Positions 1 to 7,973 are shown, counted from the stretch's first letter. The stretch is 46,340 bases of DNA from Ferruginibacter sp. (GCA_014379625.1 JACMLJ010000099.1:1-46340); one strand, 5' to 3'. Notes: generated by a model not told the origin, from the letters alone. Numbers and translations are program-made.

Positions 1-315
1 GCTTCAAATGCATTCATGTAAATTTTTTTGCGTTTACATGATATGCTATTCCTGTTGTATCCCTACTTAAATCCCTGAATAAAAAGTTAAAGTAAATACT
101 AATTCCAACAGCCTTTTGGGCACTTCATGCAATACTCGTTATAAATAATTTTGCAAAAGTAGCGGTTTCTAACCATAATAAATAATTAACAGGAAAATTA
201 AATGACTATATTTTTATTTCTATTCAATTTAATCCCGGGATATTGCGTTATAACTTAAACTAAAATTATTTTTGAGTGTCCAAATCTGGTTTGAGAAACC
301 GTTAATCTAATTGAC
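1..315. other. Non-coding leader region with an inverted repeat
   Basis: No convincing gene lies in the first 315 bases. An inverted repeat CATGTAAA (15-22) / TTTACATG (33-40) with a T-rich 10-base spacer lies at the left edge. It could be a weak terminator of an upstream gene outside the window or an operator. The right part holds the probable promoter of the beta-barrel gene that starts at 316. Confidence 0.5.
242..274 (+). promoter_or_regulatory. Possible Bacteroidota-type promoter for the 316 gene
   Basis: TATTTTTG at 267-274 matches the Bacteroidota -7 consensus TAnnTTTG. ATTG at 242-245 is one mismatch from the -33 box TTTG, at the expected 21-base spacing. It lies about 40 bases before the start codon at 316. 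The assignment is by consensus only. Confidence 0.5.
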
Positions 316-1290
316 ATGCACAAAAAATTTTACCTGGTAATTTTTTTCTTCCTTTTTGCCTGTAGTGGCTATTCACAAACAAGCCCTGGTTCCAATCTTA
401 CTGAAAAGGACTCAGTGGAAATATTAAACCAGTTAATAAAACTATTGGATTCTTCGGATACGCCCAGTAGTTATGTATTTGCAAATCTTGGTGTGGGTAA
501 CCGGCTTTTTAGTATTAAGAACTATTCGTTAAATAGTAAACAAAGCACAACTAACGTTGTAGTGTACTCTCCATCGATAGGATATTTCCATAAAAGTGGT
601 TTTGGATTAACTGCAGGTGTCAATTTATTAAATGATGGGGGAGGGCTTAGTGCCAATCAATATTCCTTATCTCCTTCTTTTGACCTGGCAGGTAATAAAA
701 ATATAGATTTTGGTATTTCGTACACCCATTATTTTATAAAGAATAAATTCTCTCCATTTTCTTCGCCCATCCAAAACGATCTTTTTACTTCTTTAACCTA
801 TAAAAAACCCTGGCTTCAACCAGGCATCGCTTTAGGGTATTCTACTGGTGAATATAAGGAAGTCAATTATAAGGATACCGTAATTGCAGGTATAAGAAGG
901 AATATTTATGATTCCGTAAATTATCAATTAAAAGCGTTTTCAGTAACGGTTACTGCCGGTCATCAATTTTTGTGGTACGAATTGTTGGATAAGTCGGACG
1001 GACTAGGCTTTACTCCAACCTTAATGGCAAATGCCGGTTCGGCAAAAACAACCATCAGTCATAAAACGAATGCCTTTGCTTTTTTTAATTTTTTGAATAA
1101 GCGGGGCAGAATCCCGAAATTGCAAACTGATAAATTTGAAGTGCAATCAATTGGATTAAACTTAGACCTCAATTATACGATTGGCCATTTAACCATTGAA
1201 CCGCAGTTGTACCTGGACTATTATTTACCTGCCACTGATTCAAAAAGATTTTCACAGGTATTTGTTTTTAATGTTGGGTATACTTTTTAG
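316..1290 (+). CDS. Predicted outer-membrane beta-barrel protein, unknown function
   Basis: This 324-residue protein has an N-terminal hydrophobic signal segment ending near CSGYSQ at residues 16-21. The FFLFAC context also resembles a lipobox, so it may be either a lipoprotein or a normally cleaved exported protein. From about residue 50 onward it shows alternating aromatic/polar strands with many Tyr, Phe and Gly residues. It ends in VFNVGYTF, a C-terminal Phe strand typical of outer-membrane barrels. I recognise no specific family. A consensus-like promoter lies just upstream. The next gene is another barrel protein in the same direction after about 215 bases, so the two are probably separate transcription units. 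Export is well supported; function is unknown. Confidence 0.7.
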   Translation: MHKKFYLVIFFFLFACSGYSQTSPGSNLTEKDSVEILNQLIKLLDSSDTPSSYVFANLGVGNRLFSIKNYSLNSKQSTTNVVVYSPSIGYFHKSGFGLTAGVNLLNDGGGLSANQYSLSPSFDLAGNKNIDFGISYTHYFIKNKFSPFSSPIQNDLFTSLTYKKPWLQPGIALGYSTGEYKEVNYKDTVIAGIRRNIYDSVNYQLKAFSVTVTAGHQFLWYELLDKSDGLGFTPTLMANAGSAKTTISHKTNAFAFFNFLNKRGRIPKLQTDKFEVQSIGLNLDLNYTIGHLTIEPQLYLDYYLPATDSKRFSQVFVFNVGYTF

Positions 1291-1428
1291 TTGCTGCGGC
1301 TGATAAGAATCCAGCATATGCTTTAGATGTGTAAAACAGGCTTTTCGTGGTCATACCGGCGTAAATGGCAATTAAAAATATACACGGTGGTATTGAAATA
1401 GTTTTTTGAAATGTGCTCTTAATATTTT

Positions 1429-1460
1429 GGTTAACAAATAATTATAAAATATTTGTTACC
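1429..1460. promoter_or_regulatory. Inverted repeat upstream of the porin-family gene
   Basis: TAACAAATA (1432-1440) and TATTTGTTA (1450-1458) form a perfect 9-base inverted repeat around a 9-base A+T spacer. Allowing one bulged T, the arms extend to GGT...ACC (1429-1460). It lies about 50 bases before the ATG at 1508, where an operator or 5' leader hairpin would be. There is no following T-tract, so a terminator is unlikely. Confidence 0.45.
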
Positions 1461-1507
1461 GTTGGCATACAAGTTGAAATGGTTAGGCGAACCTAAAAAA
1501 TTAAATT

Positions 1508-2098
1508 ATGAAAACGAAACTCCTGACTCTTGTTCTTTCAACCATCATCTTTTCAGCAGCTTACTCACAAAGTTTTCATCTTGGGATAAAAGGTGGGGCC
1601 AACGTGAATAAATTAACCGGAAAATCCTTTAACGATGAATTTAGTTTTGGTTATCACCTTGGCGGTTTTGCCGAAATTGGTTTAGGTAAAAGGTTTTCGG
1701 TGCAACCTGAAGTTTTATTTAACCAATTCAACCAGGACACTTCTTCCCAATTCAAAGCAATTTACAATAACCTGTTAAGCAGCGATCGTTCAAATATCAA
1801 ACTGAATTATTTAAGTATACCTATACTACTGAATTTTAAGGCGTCCAATATCCTTTCCTTGCAGGCCGGCCCGCAGTTTGGTATATTGATGGATCAAAAT
1901 AAAAAGCTTTTGCAAAATGGACAGGATGCGTTTAAAAAAGGTGACTTTAGTATGTTAGGCGGTGTGCAGTTGAAATTTTCAAGCTTCAGGATCTATGGCC
2001 GCTACGCACTCGGCTTATCTAACCTGAATGATATTGATGACAAAGACAAGTGGAAGAGCCAAAGTTTCCAGGTAGGTATCGGGTTGGCTATTTTATAA
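1508..2098 (+). CDS. Porin-family outer-membrane beta-barrel protein (PorT-like)
   Basis: This 196-residue protein has a clear signal peptide ending AAYSQ near residue 21. It continues directly into FHLGIKGGANVNKL, the typical opening of the Bacteroidota 'outer membrane protein beta-barrel' (PorT/OMP_b-brl_2) family. Downstream motifs such as QPEVLF, LNYLSIPILL and LQAGPQFGIL are the usual strand signatures of small eight-stranded barrels of this family, and the length fits. It is probably a small integral outer-membrane protein; no transport or enzymatic role can be read. The stop lies two bases before the end of the opposite-strand tsaC gene, so the two genes converge with no room for a terminator between them. 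Confidence 0.85.
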   Translation: MKTKLLTLVLSTIIFSAAYSQSFHLGIKGGANVNKLTGKSFNDEFSFGYHLGGFAEIGLGKRFSVQPEVLFNQFNQDTSSQFKAIYNNLLSSDRSNIKLNYLSIPILLNFKASNILSLQAGPQFGILMDQNKKLLQNGQDAFKKGDFSMLGGVQLKFSSFRIYGRYALGLSNLNDIDDKDKWKSQSFQVGIGLAIL

Positions 2099-2100
2099 TA

Positions 2101-2673
2101 TTAATTACGGATAATAGTTGGGATACCATTTTTATTCCACCTGACAATAGCAGAAGGAACAGCAGTGAATAAATCATCCTGGCGGTGTTGAACAATGTAT
2201 TCAACACCGTTTTTTATTGCGGCATCTATATCAGAAAAAACGGCAGGCGGCGGGTACCCGGCTATGTTAGCGGAAGTAGATACTACCGGCTTACAAAACC
2301 GTTTTACGAGTTGCCGGCAAAAAGGGTCATTTACAATCCGGATGGCAATAGTGCCGTCTTCATTAACTAAATTACGGGCAAGGCCGGTAGCGCCTTCATA
2401 AATTACTGTTGTTGGTTTTGAAATACCTTTTATATAATCAAAAATTTGAAGGTCGGGCTGTGTAACATAGGTTAAAATATCTTTTTCCTCCGCAAGCAGG
2501 ATGATCATATTTTTATTGACTGCTCTTTTTTTTAATGCATAGATTTTATTAACTGCGTCCGCATTGGTGGCGTCGCATCCGATACCCCAGATGGTGTCGG
2601 TTGGATAAAGAATTAATCCACCCCGGGTTAATACCAGCAGGCATTGTTCTATATCGTTTGAAAAAGGAACCAT
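2101..2673 (-). CDS. tsaC: Threonylcarbamoyl-AMP synthase (TsaC/YrdC-type)
   Basis: This 190-residue protein is a stand-alone YrdC domain of TsaC length, without the extra Sua5 domain. It makes threonylcarbamoyl-AMP from threonine, bicarbonate and ATP, the first step of the t6A37 modification of ANN-decoding tRNAs in the cytoplasm. Visible family motifs are GGLILYPTDTIWGIGCDA (residues 18-35), KKRAVNKNMIIL (48-59), a GTIAIRIV strand and the nucleotide-site motif PVVSTSANIAG. The ATG lies about 165 bases downstream of the glycosyltransferase stop on the same strand, across a G-rich short-period repeat, so co-transcription is possible but not assured. It converges on the porin-family gene. Confidence 0.93.
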   Translation of the reverse strand: MVPFSNDIEQCLLVLTRGGLILYPTDTIWGIGCDATNADAVNKIYALKKRAVNKNMIILLAEEKDILTYVTQPDLQIFDYIKGISKPTTVIYEGATGLARNLVNEDGTIAIRIVNDPFCRQLVKRFCKPVVSTSANIAGYPPPAVFSDIDAAIKNGVEYIVQHRQDDLFTAVPSAIVRWNKNGIPTIIRN

Positions 2674-2696
2674 TGTAAACTATTATAAAGTTATAG

Positions 2697-2862
2697 GTGA
2701 ATGGTGAATCGGCAAAATGGAAAAGGCAACAGGCAATAGGTAACATGTAATGGGCAATGGGCAAAAAAGTAAAAGTCAAAAGGCAACCAACCACCAACGG
2801 CCAACCACCAACCATCATCAACCACCAACGGCCAACCATCAACCATCACCAACCATCACTCC
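2697..2862 (-). repeat. Degenerate short-period G-rich repeat array (locus 1)
   Basis: Read on the minus strand, this is a patchwork of 6-8-base units such as TGGTTGG, TGGTTGATGG and TGGCCGTTGG, followed by GGGCAATGGGCA-type units towards 2750. The + strand is correspondingly CCAACCACC-like. The array begins inside the last codons of the GT4-like glycosyltransferase (stop at 2839-2841) and fills its 3' flank up to the tsaC start. An apparent + strand reading frame here (2750-3160) is only a translation of the repeat. Three similar arrays occur at 25629, 40914 and 46041. Confidence 0.75.
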
Positions 2863-4002
2863 TTTATATACTTCCACAATACTATCAGCGTATTTTCCGG
2901 TTGCAAATTTCCCTGCCTGCTCAAAACCCCTTCTGCTCAATGTTTCCACCAGTATTGTATTCGTTGCAATGTCCGCCATATGTTTTGCCAGCAATTTACA
3001 ATCGTATGGCGAAAAATACAACGCGGCATCACCGGCAACTTCGGGCAGGCTGGAAGTATTACTGCAAATTACAGGTAACCCGCTCCACAATGCTTCCAGT
3101 ACTGGTAAGCCAAAGCCTTCAAAAATAGATGGATACACGAGGGCTAAAGCCTGCTGGTAGATAGCCGGGAAATCCGATCCCGATGTAAATGAGCTTTCTT
3201 TGGACGATGGTAATTCATTTAACAATATAAGCCTTTCTTCAATTCCATTCAATTTCATCAATTGTTTTACTTTCTCTTTTTCTTTTTTTCCATCACCAAT
3301 AACAACCAATGGAACAGCGAGTTCATCTTTCAGTAAAATCATCGCTTTGCAGATGGTAAAAAGGTTTTTCCTGGAAGTTATAGAGCTTACAAATAAAAAA
3401 TATTTATCCGGTAACTGGTATTTTTTTCTTACCAATTCCTTTTCCACCTCAGTAGTTTTTTTTTCAAACACAGGGTTACAACTTTGGTAGCAGATGAATA
3501 TTTTTTCAGCGTTTATGCCATATAAATTAACAAGATCATCCTTTGTTTGTTTGCTGATGGCAATAATTGCATCAGCTATTTTACAGGCGCGTTTTACTTT
3601 CCAGCGGTGCACAAAACGTTCGTCAAAATGGTAAGTTTCGGGAAAACGTTCAAAAATCAAATCATGAACGGTAACCACAGTTTTTATCTTTGCAATCTCA
3701 ATGCCGCGGGGCAATTCATTACTAAGGCCATGGTATATATTCAGTCCCGCAATGGCAATATCTTTTATCATTCCGTGCCGGCGCCACAATACAGGGAAGG
3801 CTTTGTAAAATAAGCTTTTCGGTACATGGACTTCTGCGTCACTAATGACCCCTGTCATAAACAGCCCGGTCTGTTTGGGTGCAAATAAAATGTACCTGTT
3901 TTGAGGAAAGAGCTGTGCAAGTATTGTTACGAGGGTACGGCCATAATTTCCCAGGCCGGTTTTATTTTGAAAAATTCTTTTACCGTCAAATCCTATATTC
4001 AT
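2839..4002 (-). CDS. GT4-like family glycosyltransferase (GT-B fold)
   Basis: This 387-residue protein starts at the ATG at 4002 (MNIGFDGKRIF). A longer frame from 4101 exists, but its extra 33 residues are not family-like, and the GT-B N-terminal Rossmann strand begins exactly at this Met. Near the N terminus KTGLGNYGRTL is the acceptor-side glycine loop. The C-terminal half carries IFEGFGLPVLEALWSGLPVI and SSLPEVAGDAALYF, the E-x7-E nucleotide-sugar signature of GT4. It probably transfers a hexose during envelope or exopolysaccharide assembly; donor and acceptor are unknown. The final residues (VMVGDG) are encoded by the start of the G-rich repeat, so the tail is repeat-derived. A second glycosyltransferase lies immediately upstream on the same strand. 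Confidence 0.9.
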   Translation of the reverse strand: MNIGFDGKRIFQNKTGLGNYGRTLVTILAQLFPQNRYILFAPKQTGLFMTGVISDAEVHVPKSLFYKAFPVLWRRHGMIKDIAIAGLNIYHGLSNELPRGIEIAKIKTVVTVHDLIFERFPETYHFDERFVHRWKVKRACKIADAIIAISKQTKDDLVNLYGINAEKIFICYQSCNPVFEKKTTEVEKELVRKKYQLPDKYFLFVSSITSRKNLFTICKAMILLKDELAVPLVVIGDGKKEKEKVKQLMKLNGIEERLILLNELPSSKESSFTSGSDFPAIYQQALALVYPSIFEGFGLPVLEALWSGLPVICSNTSSLPEVAGDAALYFSPYDCKLLAKHMADIATNTILVETLSRRGFEQAGKFATGKYADSIVEVYKGVMVGDG

Positions 4003-4163
4003 ATTAGTGAAGGTTCTAAAACGATTCGCATGCAATATATTAAAATCAATTTGATGAAGAGACGCTGGTAACACAGGATGTTGCCAGGAAAGGAAGCCCA
4101 AACGTGCAATTTAGGATTTATGTACTGATCATTCATTCAGTATCCCGACAAGTTTGAAAATAC

Positions 4164-4925
4164 CTATTGACCCCTCTGCCACAACTCTTTTAAATGTGCA
4201 TACTTTAAAAAAGTATAAAATGCAGAAAGCCTGGCAGCAACATATCCCCGCCAGCCATCTAAAAAACCCATTTTAAAAATATAGTTGATTATAAATGCCG
4301 TCAATGGAGACAGATACATTTTCACTGAAGAAACTTTCTTTCCTGCATTAAAAAGTTTTTGCGCATTTAAAATAGCGTAATTAAATAATTTACGGCTGTA
4401 CGAATCGAAATCTTTCATGGTGTAATGATGTACGTAGCCATGCAACTTTTTTATGGTAATATGGGATGGGATGACGAGTTTTTCATGTACCAGCGCATTA
4501 TCCCATTGCACCTGTTGCTTATTGAACAGTCGTATATGATGATCCCTTGCATATTCACCGAATCTCAATTGATAGTTGCCGGTAAATGTTTTGAAAGAGA
4601 GGTCGTACACGCTGTTTTCATCAACCGTTAATGAGATATGCTGTAAATTATTTTTTAGTTCTTCATCAATGGCTTCATCTGCATCAAGCGACAATATCCA
4701 ATCATGCCTGGTGGAAAGGTTTCCCAGGTTTTTGGTAGGGCCGAAGCCAAGCCATTCGGTTTGTACCAGGTGAGCATTAAATTGCCTGGCTATTGCTATT
4801 GTTTCATCAGTACTGCCACTATCAACTATCACCAGGTCATCGGTTAATCCCTGCAAACTTTGTAAAGTGTTTGCAAGGACTGGCGCTTCGTTGCGGGTGA
4901 TAATAACCACTGAGATATTGTTCAT
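4164..4925 (-). CDS. Family 2 glycosyltransferase, WaaE/KdtX-like
   Basis: This 253-residue protein starts at the ATG at 4925 (MNNISVVIITRNEA); the upstream extension to 4958 is not conserved-looking. It is a GT-A domain: SVVIITRNEA at residues 5-14, the loop DDLVIVDSGSTDET, and the metal-binding DxD in LSLDADEAID. The second half has GEYARDHHIRLF and a C-terminal amphipathic/hydrophobic stretch, as in WaaE-type LPS core glucosyltransferases. It likely adds a sugar to lipopolysaccharide or another glycolipid at the cytoplasmic face of the inner membrane. It lies upstream of the GT4-like gene on the same strand with a gap of about 160 bases, suggesting a shared envelope-glycan role. It is divergent from dapD. 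Confidence 0.88.
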   Translation of the reverse strand: MNNISVVIITRNEAPVLANTLQSLQGLTDDLVIVDSGSTDETIAIARQFNAHLVQTEWLGFGPTKNLGNLSTRHDWILSLDADEAIDEELKNNLQHISLTVDENSVYDLSFKTFTGNYQLRFGEYARDHHIRLFNKQQVQWDNALVHEKLVIPSHITIKKLHGYVHHYTMKDFDSYSRKLFNYAILNAQKLFNAGKKVSSVKMYLSPLTAFIINYIFKMGFLDGWRGYVAARLSAFYTFLKYAHLKELWQRGQ

Positions 4926-5031
4926 GAGTGATGGTTGAGCGTAGTAACAGCCTGCCACGAAGTTAAGGCTGTAAATTTAGTTTTTATAATTCTCCCCGGC
5001 TATTCTACTTTTACAAAAAAAACAGATCACG

Positions 5032-5862
5032 ATGCAACTGAAGGAATTTATTGAATCAGCCTGGAATGACAGGGAATTATTAAAAGAAACAGTGTATACC
5101 GAAGCGGTGAGGGATGTGATAGAAGAAGTGGATAAAGGGCGCCTCCGCACTGCATCGCCAACAGGCACTGACCCGGATGGAAGTATTACCTGGCAGGTAA
5201 ATGAATGGGTGAAGCAGGCAATATTAATGTATTTTGCTACCCAGCAAATGGAAACCATGGTGTTGCCTCCCTTTGAGTTTTACGATAAAATGAAATTAAA
5301 AAGCGGTTATGCGAGACTGGGAGTAAGGGCAGTGCCGCATGCAATAGCAAGATATGGCGCATACCTGGCAAAAAATGTAGTGTTGATGCCTTCTTATGTG
5401 AATATTGGCGCTTATGTAGATGAAGGCACGATGGTTGACACCTGGGCCACGGTTGGAAGTTGTGCCCAGATCGGCAAATGCGTGCACCTGAGTGGCGGCG
5501 TAGGTATCGGGGGGGTATTGGAACCTTTGCAGGCTAGCCCGGTAATCATTGAAGACGGTTGTTTTATCGGTAGCCGTTGCATAGTAGTGGAAGGGGTAAG
5601 GATAGAAAAAGAAGCCGTGCTTGGAGCCAATGTGGTTTTAACACAGTCTACAAAGATCATTGATGTAAGTGGCGCCGAACCGGTTGAAATGAAGGGAAGG
5701 GTACCTGCCAGGAGTGTGGTTATCCCGGGGTCATATAACAAAAAATTTCCTGCAGGTGAATTTGGCGTGGGATGTGCTTTAATAATCGGCAAGCGAAAGC
5801 ACTCCACTGATCTTAAAACAAGTCTGAATGACGCATTAAGGGATTTTAATGTCTCCGTATAA
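5032..5862 (+). CDS. dapD: 2,3,4,5-tetrahydropyridine-2,6-dicarboxylate N-succinyltransferase
   Basis: This 276-residue protein has the usual DapD length. It transfers succinyl from succinyl-CoA to tetrahydrodipicolinate in the lysine/meso-diaminopimelate pathway, supplying lysine and peptidoglycan. The N-terminal helical domain contains WQVNEWVKQAILMYF, and the start of the active-site region has VRAVPHAIARYGAYL. The left-handed beta-helix core has hexapeptide turns: VNIGAYVDEGTMVDTWATVG, CVHLSGGVGIGGVLEPLQA, VIIEDGCFIGSRCIVVEGV. No defect is visible. It is transcribed divergently from the GT2 gene; the EamA exporter follows 65 bases later in the same direction. Confidence 0.97.
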   Translation: MQLKEFIESAWNDRELLKETVYTEAVRDVIEEVDKGRLRTASPTGTDPDGSITWQVNEWVKQAILMYFATQQMETMVLPPFEFYDKMKLKSGYARLGVRAVPHAIARYGAYLAKNVVLMPSYVNIGAYVDEGTMVDTWATVGSCAQIGKCVHLSGGVGIGGVLEPLQASPVIIEDGCFIGSRCIVVEGVRIEKEAVLGANVVLTQSTKIIDVSGAEPVEMKGRVPARSVVIPGSYNKKFPAGEFGVGCALIIGKRKHSTDLKTSLNDALRDFNVSV

Positions 5863-5927
5863 CACTCTATCCCCTAAGTGTTGTACTTCCAATAGTTTAC
5901 TATACCCCAATTCCAAAAAAAACGAAA

Positions 5928-6890
5928 TTGGTCAACAAGTTTAATGCAACAGAATCTCCTTTGGTGGGCAGGGTGGTTAATACAACAGTTCCTGTAGCCG
6001 GGTTTATTATTGCATTTGCGGGATCCATCTTATTTTCAACCAAGGCGATTATTGTTAAAAAAGCATTTGAACAAACACATACAGACGCATTAACATTGCT
6101 CACGCTCCGGATGGTTTTTTCCCTTCCTTTTTTTATAGGGGCAGCAATCCTGGTGACTAATAAAAAAGCGAATGTAAGGTTCAGCCGAAAGCATTGGGCA
6201 AGCATCATAGGGCTGGGGTTATTTGGATATTATCTTAGCAGCCTGTTTGATTTTATAGGATTACAATACGTAAGCGCCGCACTGGAGCGGCTGATACTTT
6301 TCTTATATCCCAGCTTTGTGGTTTTGATCAATCATGGTGTATTCAGGCAGAAAATATCCGGCATTCAGAAAATAGCGCTTGGGCTAACCTACCTCGGAAT
6401 TGGGATTGCTTATTTTGGCGAGTTGAAAATTGATTCTACCCATCCACATTTTTTATTTGGGAGCGCATTGATATTTCTTTGCGCTGTTACTTATTCCATT
6501 TATCTTGTTGGAAGCGGTAGAATTATACCCCTGGTTGGGGCCAGTAAATTTACCGCGTATACAATGCTGGCGGCCACCGCCGGTATTTTTTTGCATTTTG
6601 TGATAGCGGGAAATTACCATGATATGCCTTCAGGTGGGGCATTTTGGGGGTATGGATTTTTACTGGCAATTGTGGCCACAGTTATTCCGGGTTTTTTAAT
6701 GTCGTATGGAATGAAGCAGATTGGCTCCAATAATGTGGCGATCGTTTCCGGCATCGGCCCGGTAAGCACCATCATACAGGCTCATTTTGTGTTGGGGGAA
6801 CCAATTTTTTTTGCTCAGGTAATTGGCACCATACTCGTGATCGCGGGCGTTTTATTAACCGGGTGGAAAGGCCGCGGAACGCTTCCATAA
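5928..6890 (+). CDS. EamA/DMT-family transporter
   Basis: This 320-residue integral membrane protein has two EamA repeats of about five helices each (roughly residues 25-160 and 170-315). It is a ten-helix drug/metabolite exporter of the inner membrane. Typical marks are STKAIIVKKAF in helix 1, LQYVSAALERLILFLYPSFV at the end of repeat 1, and IGSNNVAIVSGIGPVSTII in repeat 2. The start is taken as TTG at 5928; no ATG occurs in frame until residue 82, well inside helix 3, and the A-rich tract just before it suits Bacteroidota initiation. The substrate cannot be deduced. It lies downstream of dapD and may be read through with it. Confidence 0.88.
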   Translation: MVNKFNATESPLVGRVVNTTVPVAGFIIAFAGSILFSTKAIIVKKAFEQTHTDALTLLTLRMVFSLPFFIGAAILVTNKKANVRFSRKHWASIIGLGLFGYYLSSLFDFIGLQYVSAALERLILFLYPSFVVLINHGVFRQKISGIQKIALGLTYLGIGIAYFGELKIDSTHPHFLFGSALIFLCAVTYSIYLVGSGRIIPLVGASKFTAYTMLAATAGIFLHFVIAGNYHDMPSGGAFWGYGFLLAIVATVIPGFLMSYGMKQIGSNNVAIVSGIGPVSTIIQAHFVLGEPIFFAQVIGTILVIAGVLLTGWKGRGTLP

Positions 6891-6903
6891 TTTATTGTCA
6901 GGT

Positions 6904-6936
6904 TTTGGGCAGATACGGTATAGTTTTCTATATTTG
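6904..6936 (+). promoter_or_regulatory. Promoter of tRNA-Leu
   Basis: TTTG at 6904-6907 and TATATTTG at 6929-6936 are exact matches to the Bacteroidota primary-sigma boxes (TTTG and TAnnTTTG) with a 21-base spacer, inside the known 19-21 range. The -7 box ends 16 bases before the mature tRNA 5' end. This is the best promoter match I found in the window. Confidence 0.85.
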
Positions 6937-6952
6937 CAGCCCTGAATGAATA

Positions 6953-7036
6953 GCCCGGGTGGCGAAATTGGTAGACGCACTGTGTTCAGGTCGCAGCGTT
7001 CGCAAGGATGTGCTGGTTCGAATCCAGTCCCGGGCA
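6953..7036 (+). tRNA. tRNA-Leu (anticodon CAG)
   Basis: This 84-base class II tRNA folds cleanly. The acceptor stem is GCCCGGG/CCCGGGC with discriminator A at 7036. The D arm is GCG/CGC. The anticodon stem is CTGTG/CGCAG around loop TTCAGGT, giving anticodon CAG, which reads CUG. It has a long variable arm CGTTC/GGATG, and a T arm GCTGG-TTCGAAT-CCAGT. CCA is not encoded. It has its own promoter and is followed within two bases by a terminator. Its 3' end is the likely attachment site of the integrase remnant immediately downstream. Confidence 0.97.
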
Positions 7037-7037
7037 C

Positions 7038-7063
7038 AACCCCACTTTTAGGTGGGGTTTTTT
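7038..7063 (+). terminator. Intrinsic terminator of tRNA-Leu
   Basis: AACCCCAC (7038-7045), loop TTTTAG, GTGGGGTT (7052-7059), with the T-run continuing to 7063. It starts one base after the tRNA discriminator. Confidence 0.9.
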
Positions 7064-7228
7064 AATGCGTATAAATTCAATACAGATAAGGTTTTCAACA
7101 CATTTCTTTTCTTTTAGTTTCCTTTGATTTTATGTTGTTTTCTCGATTTTTGTTACACCGTTGTTGCATGAATAACAAGCTGCGGGAAAAAATCTTGCCT
7201 TTGAGAAAGAAAATATAACCAAAGTCAA

Positions 7229-7357
7229 ATGAGTGTAATACTGAGAAAGCGTAAAAACGTGAATGGAATCACGACTTTAATGTTGGATATTTATTACGAT
7301 GGAAAAAGAAGCTATGAAAGATTAAGTAATCTTCAGATGGCCAAGCCTTCCAATTAG
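7229..7357 (+). pseudogene. N-terminal stump of a tyrosine integrase
   Basis: An ATG at 7229 opens a 42-codon frame beginning MSVILRKRKNVNG, followed by TTLMLDIYYDGKRSYERLS. This is the characteristic beginning of the Arm-DNA-binding domain of Bacteroidota phage/ICE tyrosine recombinases, which normally run to about 400 residues. Integrase-like sequence stops near 7327-7330. The remaining codons (NLQMAKPSN, stop at 7355-7357) are out-of-frame transposase DNA. It sits about 190 bases downstream of tRNA-Leu, in the same orientation, the standard position of an integrase whose element inserted into the tRNA 3' end. SAM-like and catalytic domains are absent, so it is inactive. Recognition rests on about 35 residues only. 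Confidence 0.65.
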
Positions 7358-7944
7358 CATATTTGGGTGGACATAAACAATTTTGCACCCAAATCGATAA
7401 GCTGCTGGACGATTTTGGCCCTCTGAAGCAACGATTGGTATTTATAACAGATGGCGCAGTATGGCTTCGCAACTGGATAGATGATTCGTTTCCGGATTCC
7501 GTTTCTATTTTAGATTTTTATCATGCCGCAGAACATTTACACGCATTAGCTTCACAATTTTTTAAAGCTGGCGAAAAAGGATCACAATGGGTAAAACAAC
7601 AAAAAAAATTATTGCTTGACAGCCAGGTGTCAACAGTTATAGAAAACATCATCAAAGAGGCGGGGAATGAAAATAAAGATGCAGCAAAACTGATTGCCTA
7701 TTATCAAAGTATTCAAAACAGGATGGACTATAAATACCATAAAGGTCTCGGCTGTGGACTAATTGGTTCGGGAGCAATCGAATCAGCCCATCGTACAGTA
7801 ATACAAAAAAGAATGAAACAATCAGGTCAGCGATGGAGTATAAATGGTGCTCAAAATATGCTTAACCTCAGAGTAATAAGAAAAAATCAACCGTGGGACA
7901 AAATTATCGGGCTGACCAAGATTGATTTTAATGTTGCGGCTTAG
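7330..7944 (+). pseudogene. 5'-truncated ISKra4-family transposase
   Basis: The frame is open from 7330 (preceded by a stop at 7327-7329) and gives about 204 residues, against roughly 400-500 for the family. There is no ATG near the start; TTG at 7363 is the first possible initiator. Visible ISKra4 motifs are QRLVFITDGAVWLRNWI (second catalytic Asp), SVSILDFYHAAEHL, and GLIGSGAIESAHRTVIQKRM with the catalytic Glu, followed by SGQRWSINGAQNML. The N-terminal region with the first catalytic Asp is missing, so the protein cannot transpose. The junction lies inside an integrase gene next to tRNA-Leu, pointing to insertion followed by deletion. Confidence 0.85.
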
Positions 7945-7973
7945 CGAAAATTTGAAATGCACCCCCGATAAAC
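7330..7973 (+). mobile_element. Truncated ISKra4-type insertion sequence (right part)
   Basis: Only the 3' part of the element remains. It joins the integrase stump on the left at about 7330 and ends on the right shortly after the transposase stop. The terminal segment may be TTTGAAATGCACCCCC (about 7952-7967). No matching left terminal repeat and no target duplication are visible, as expected if the left part was lost by deletion. The right boundary is approximate. Confidence 0.6.

Noticed and set aside
2697..2862. A CRISPR array in the CCAACC-like repeats
   Set aside because: Units are 6-8 bases and degenerate, with no constant repeat or unique spacers and no cas genes nearby.
2750..3160. 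A 136-codon + strand frame rich in Asn, His, Pro and Thr
   Set aside because: It is the translation of the CCAACCACC-type repeat followed by the antisense of the glycosyltransferase gene; it has no protein-like features.
5861..5882. AACACT / AGTGTT inverted repeat after dapD as a terminator
   Set aside because: Six-base stem with a 10-base loop and no T-run; too weak to call.
6855..7037. A minus-strand frame across tRNA-Leu (60 codons)
   Set aside because: It lies on the antisense of a confident tRNA and the end of the EamA gene; spurious tRNA-antisense proteins are common annotation errors.
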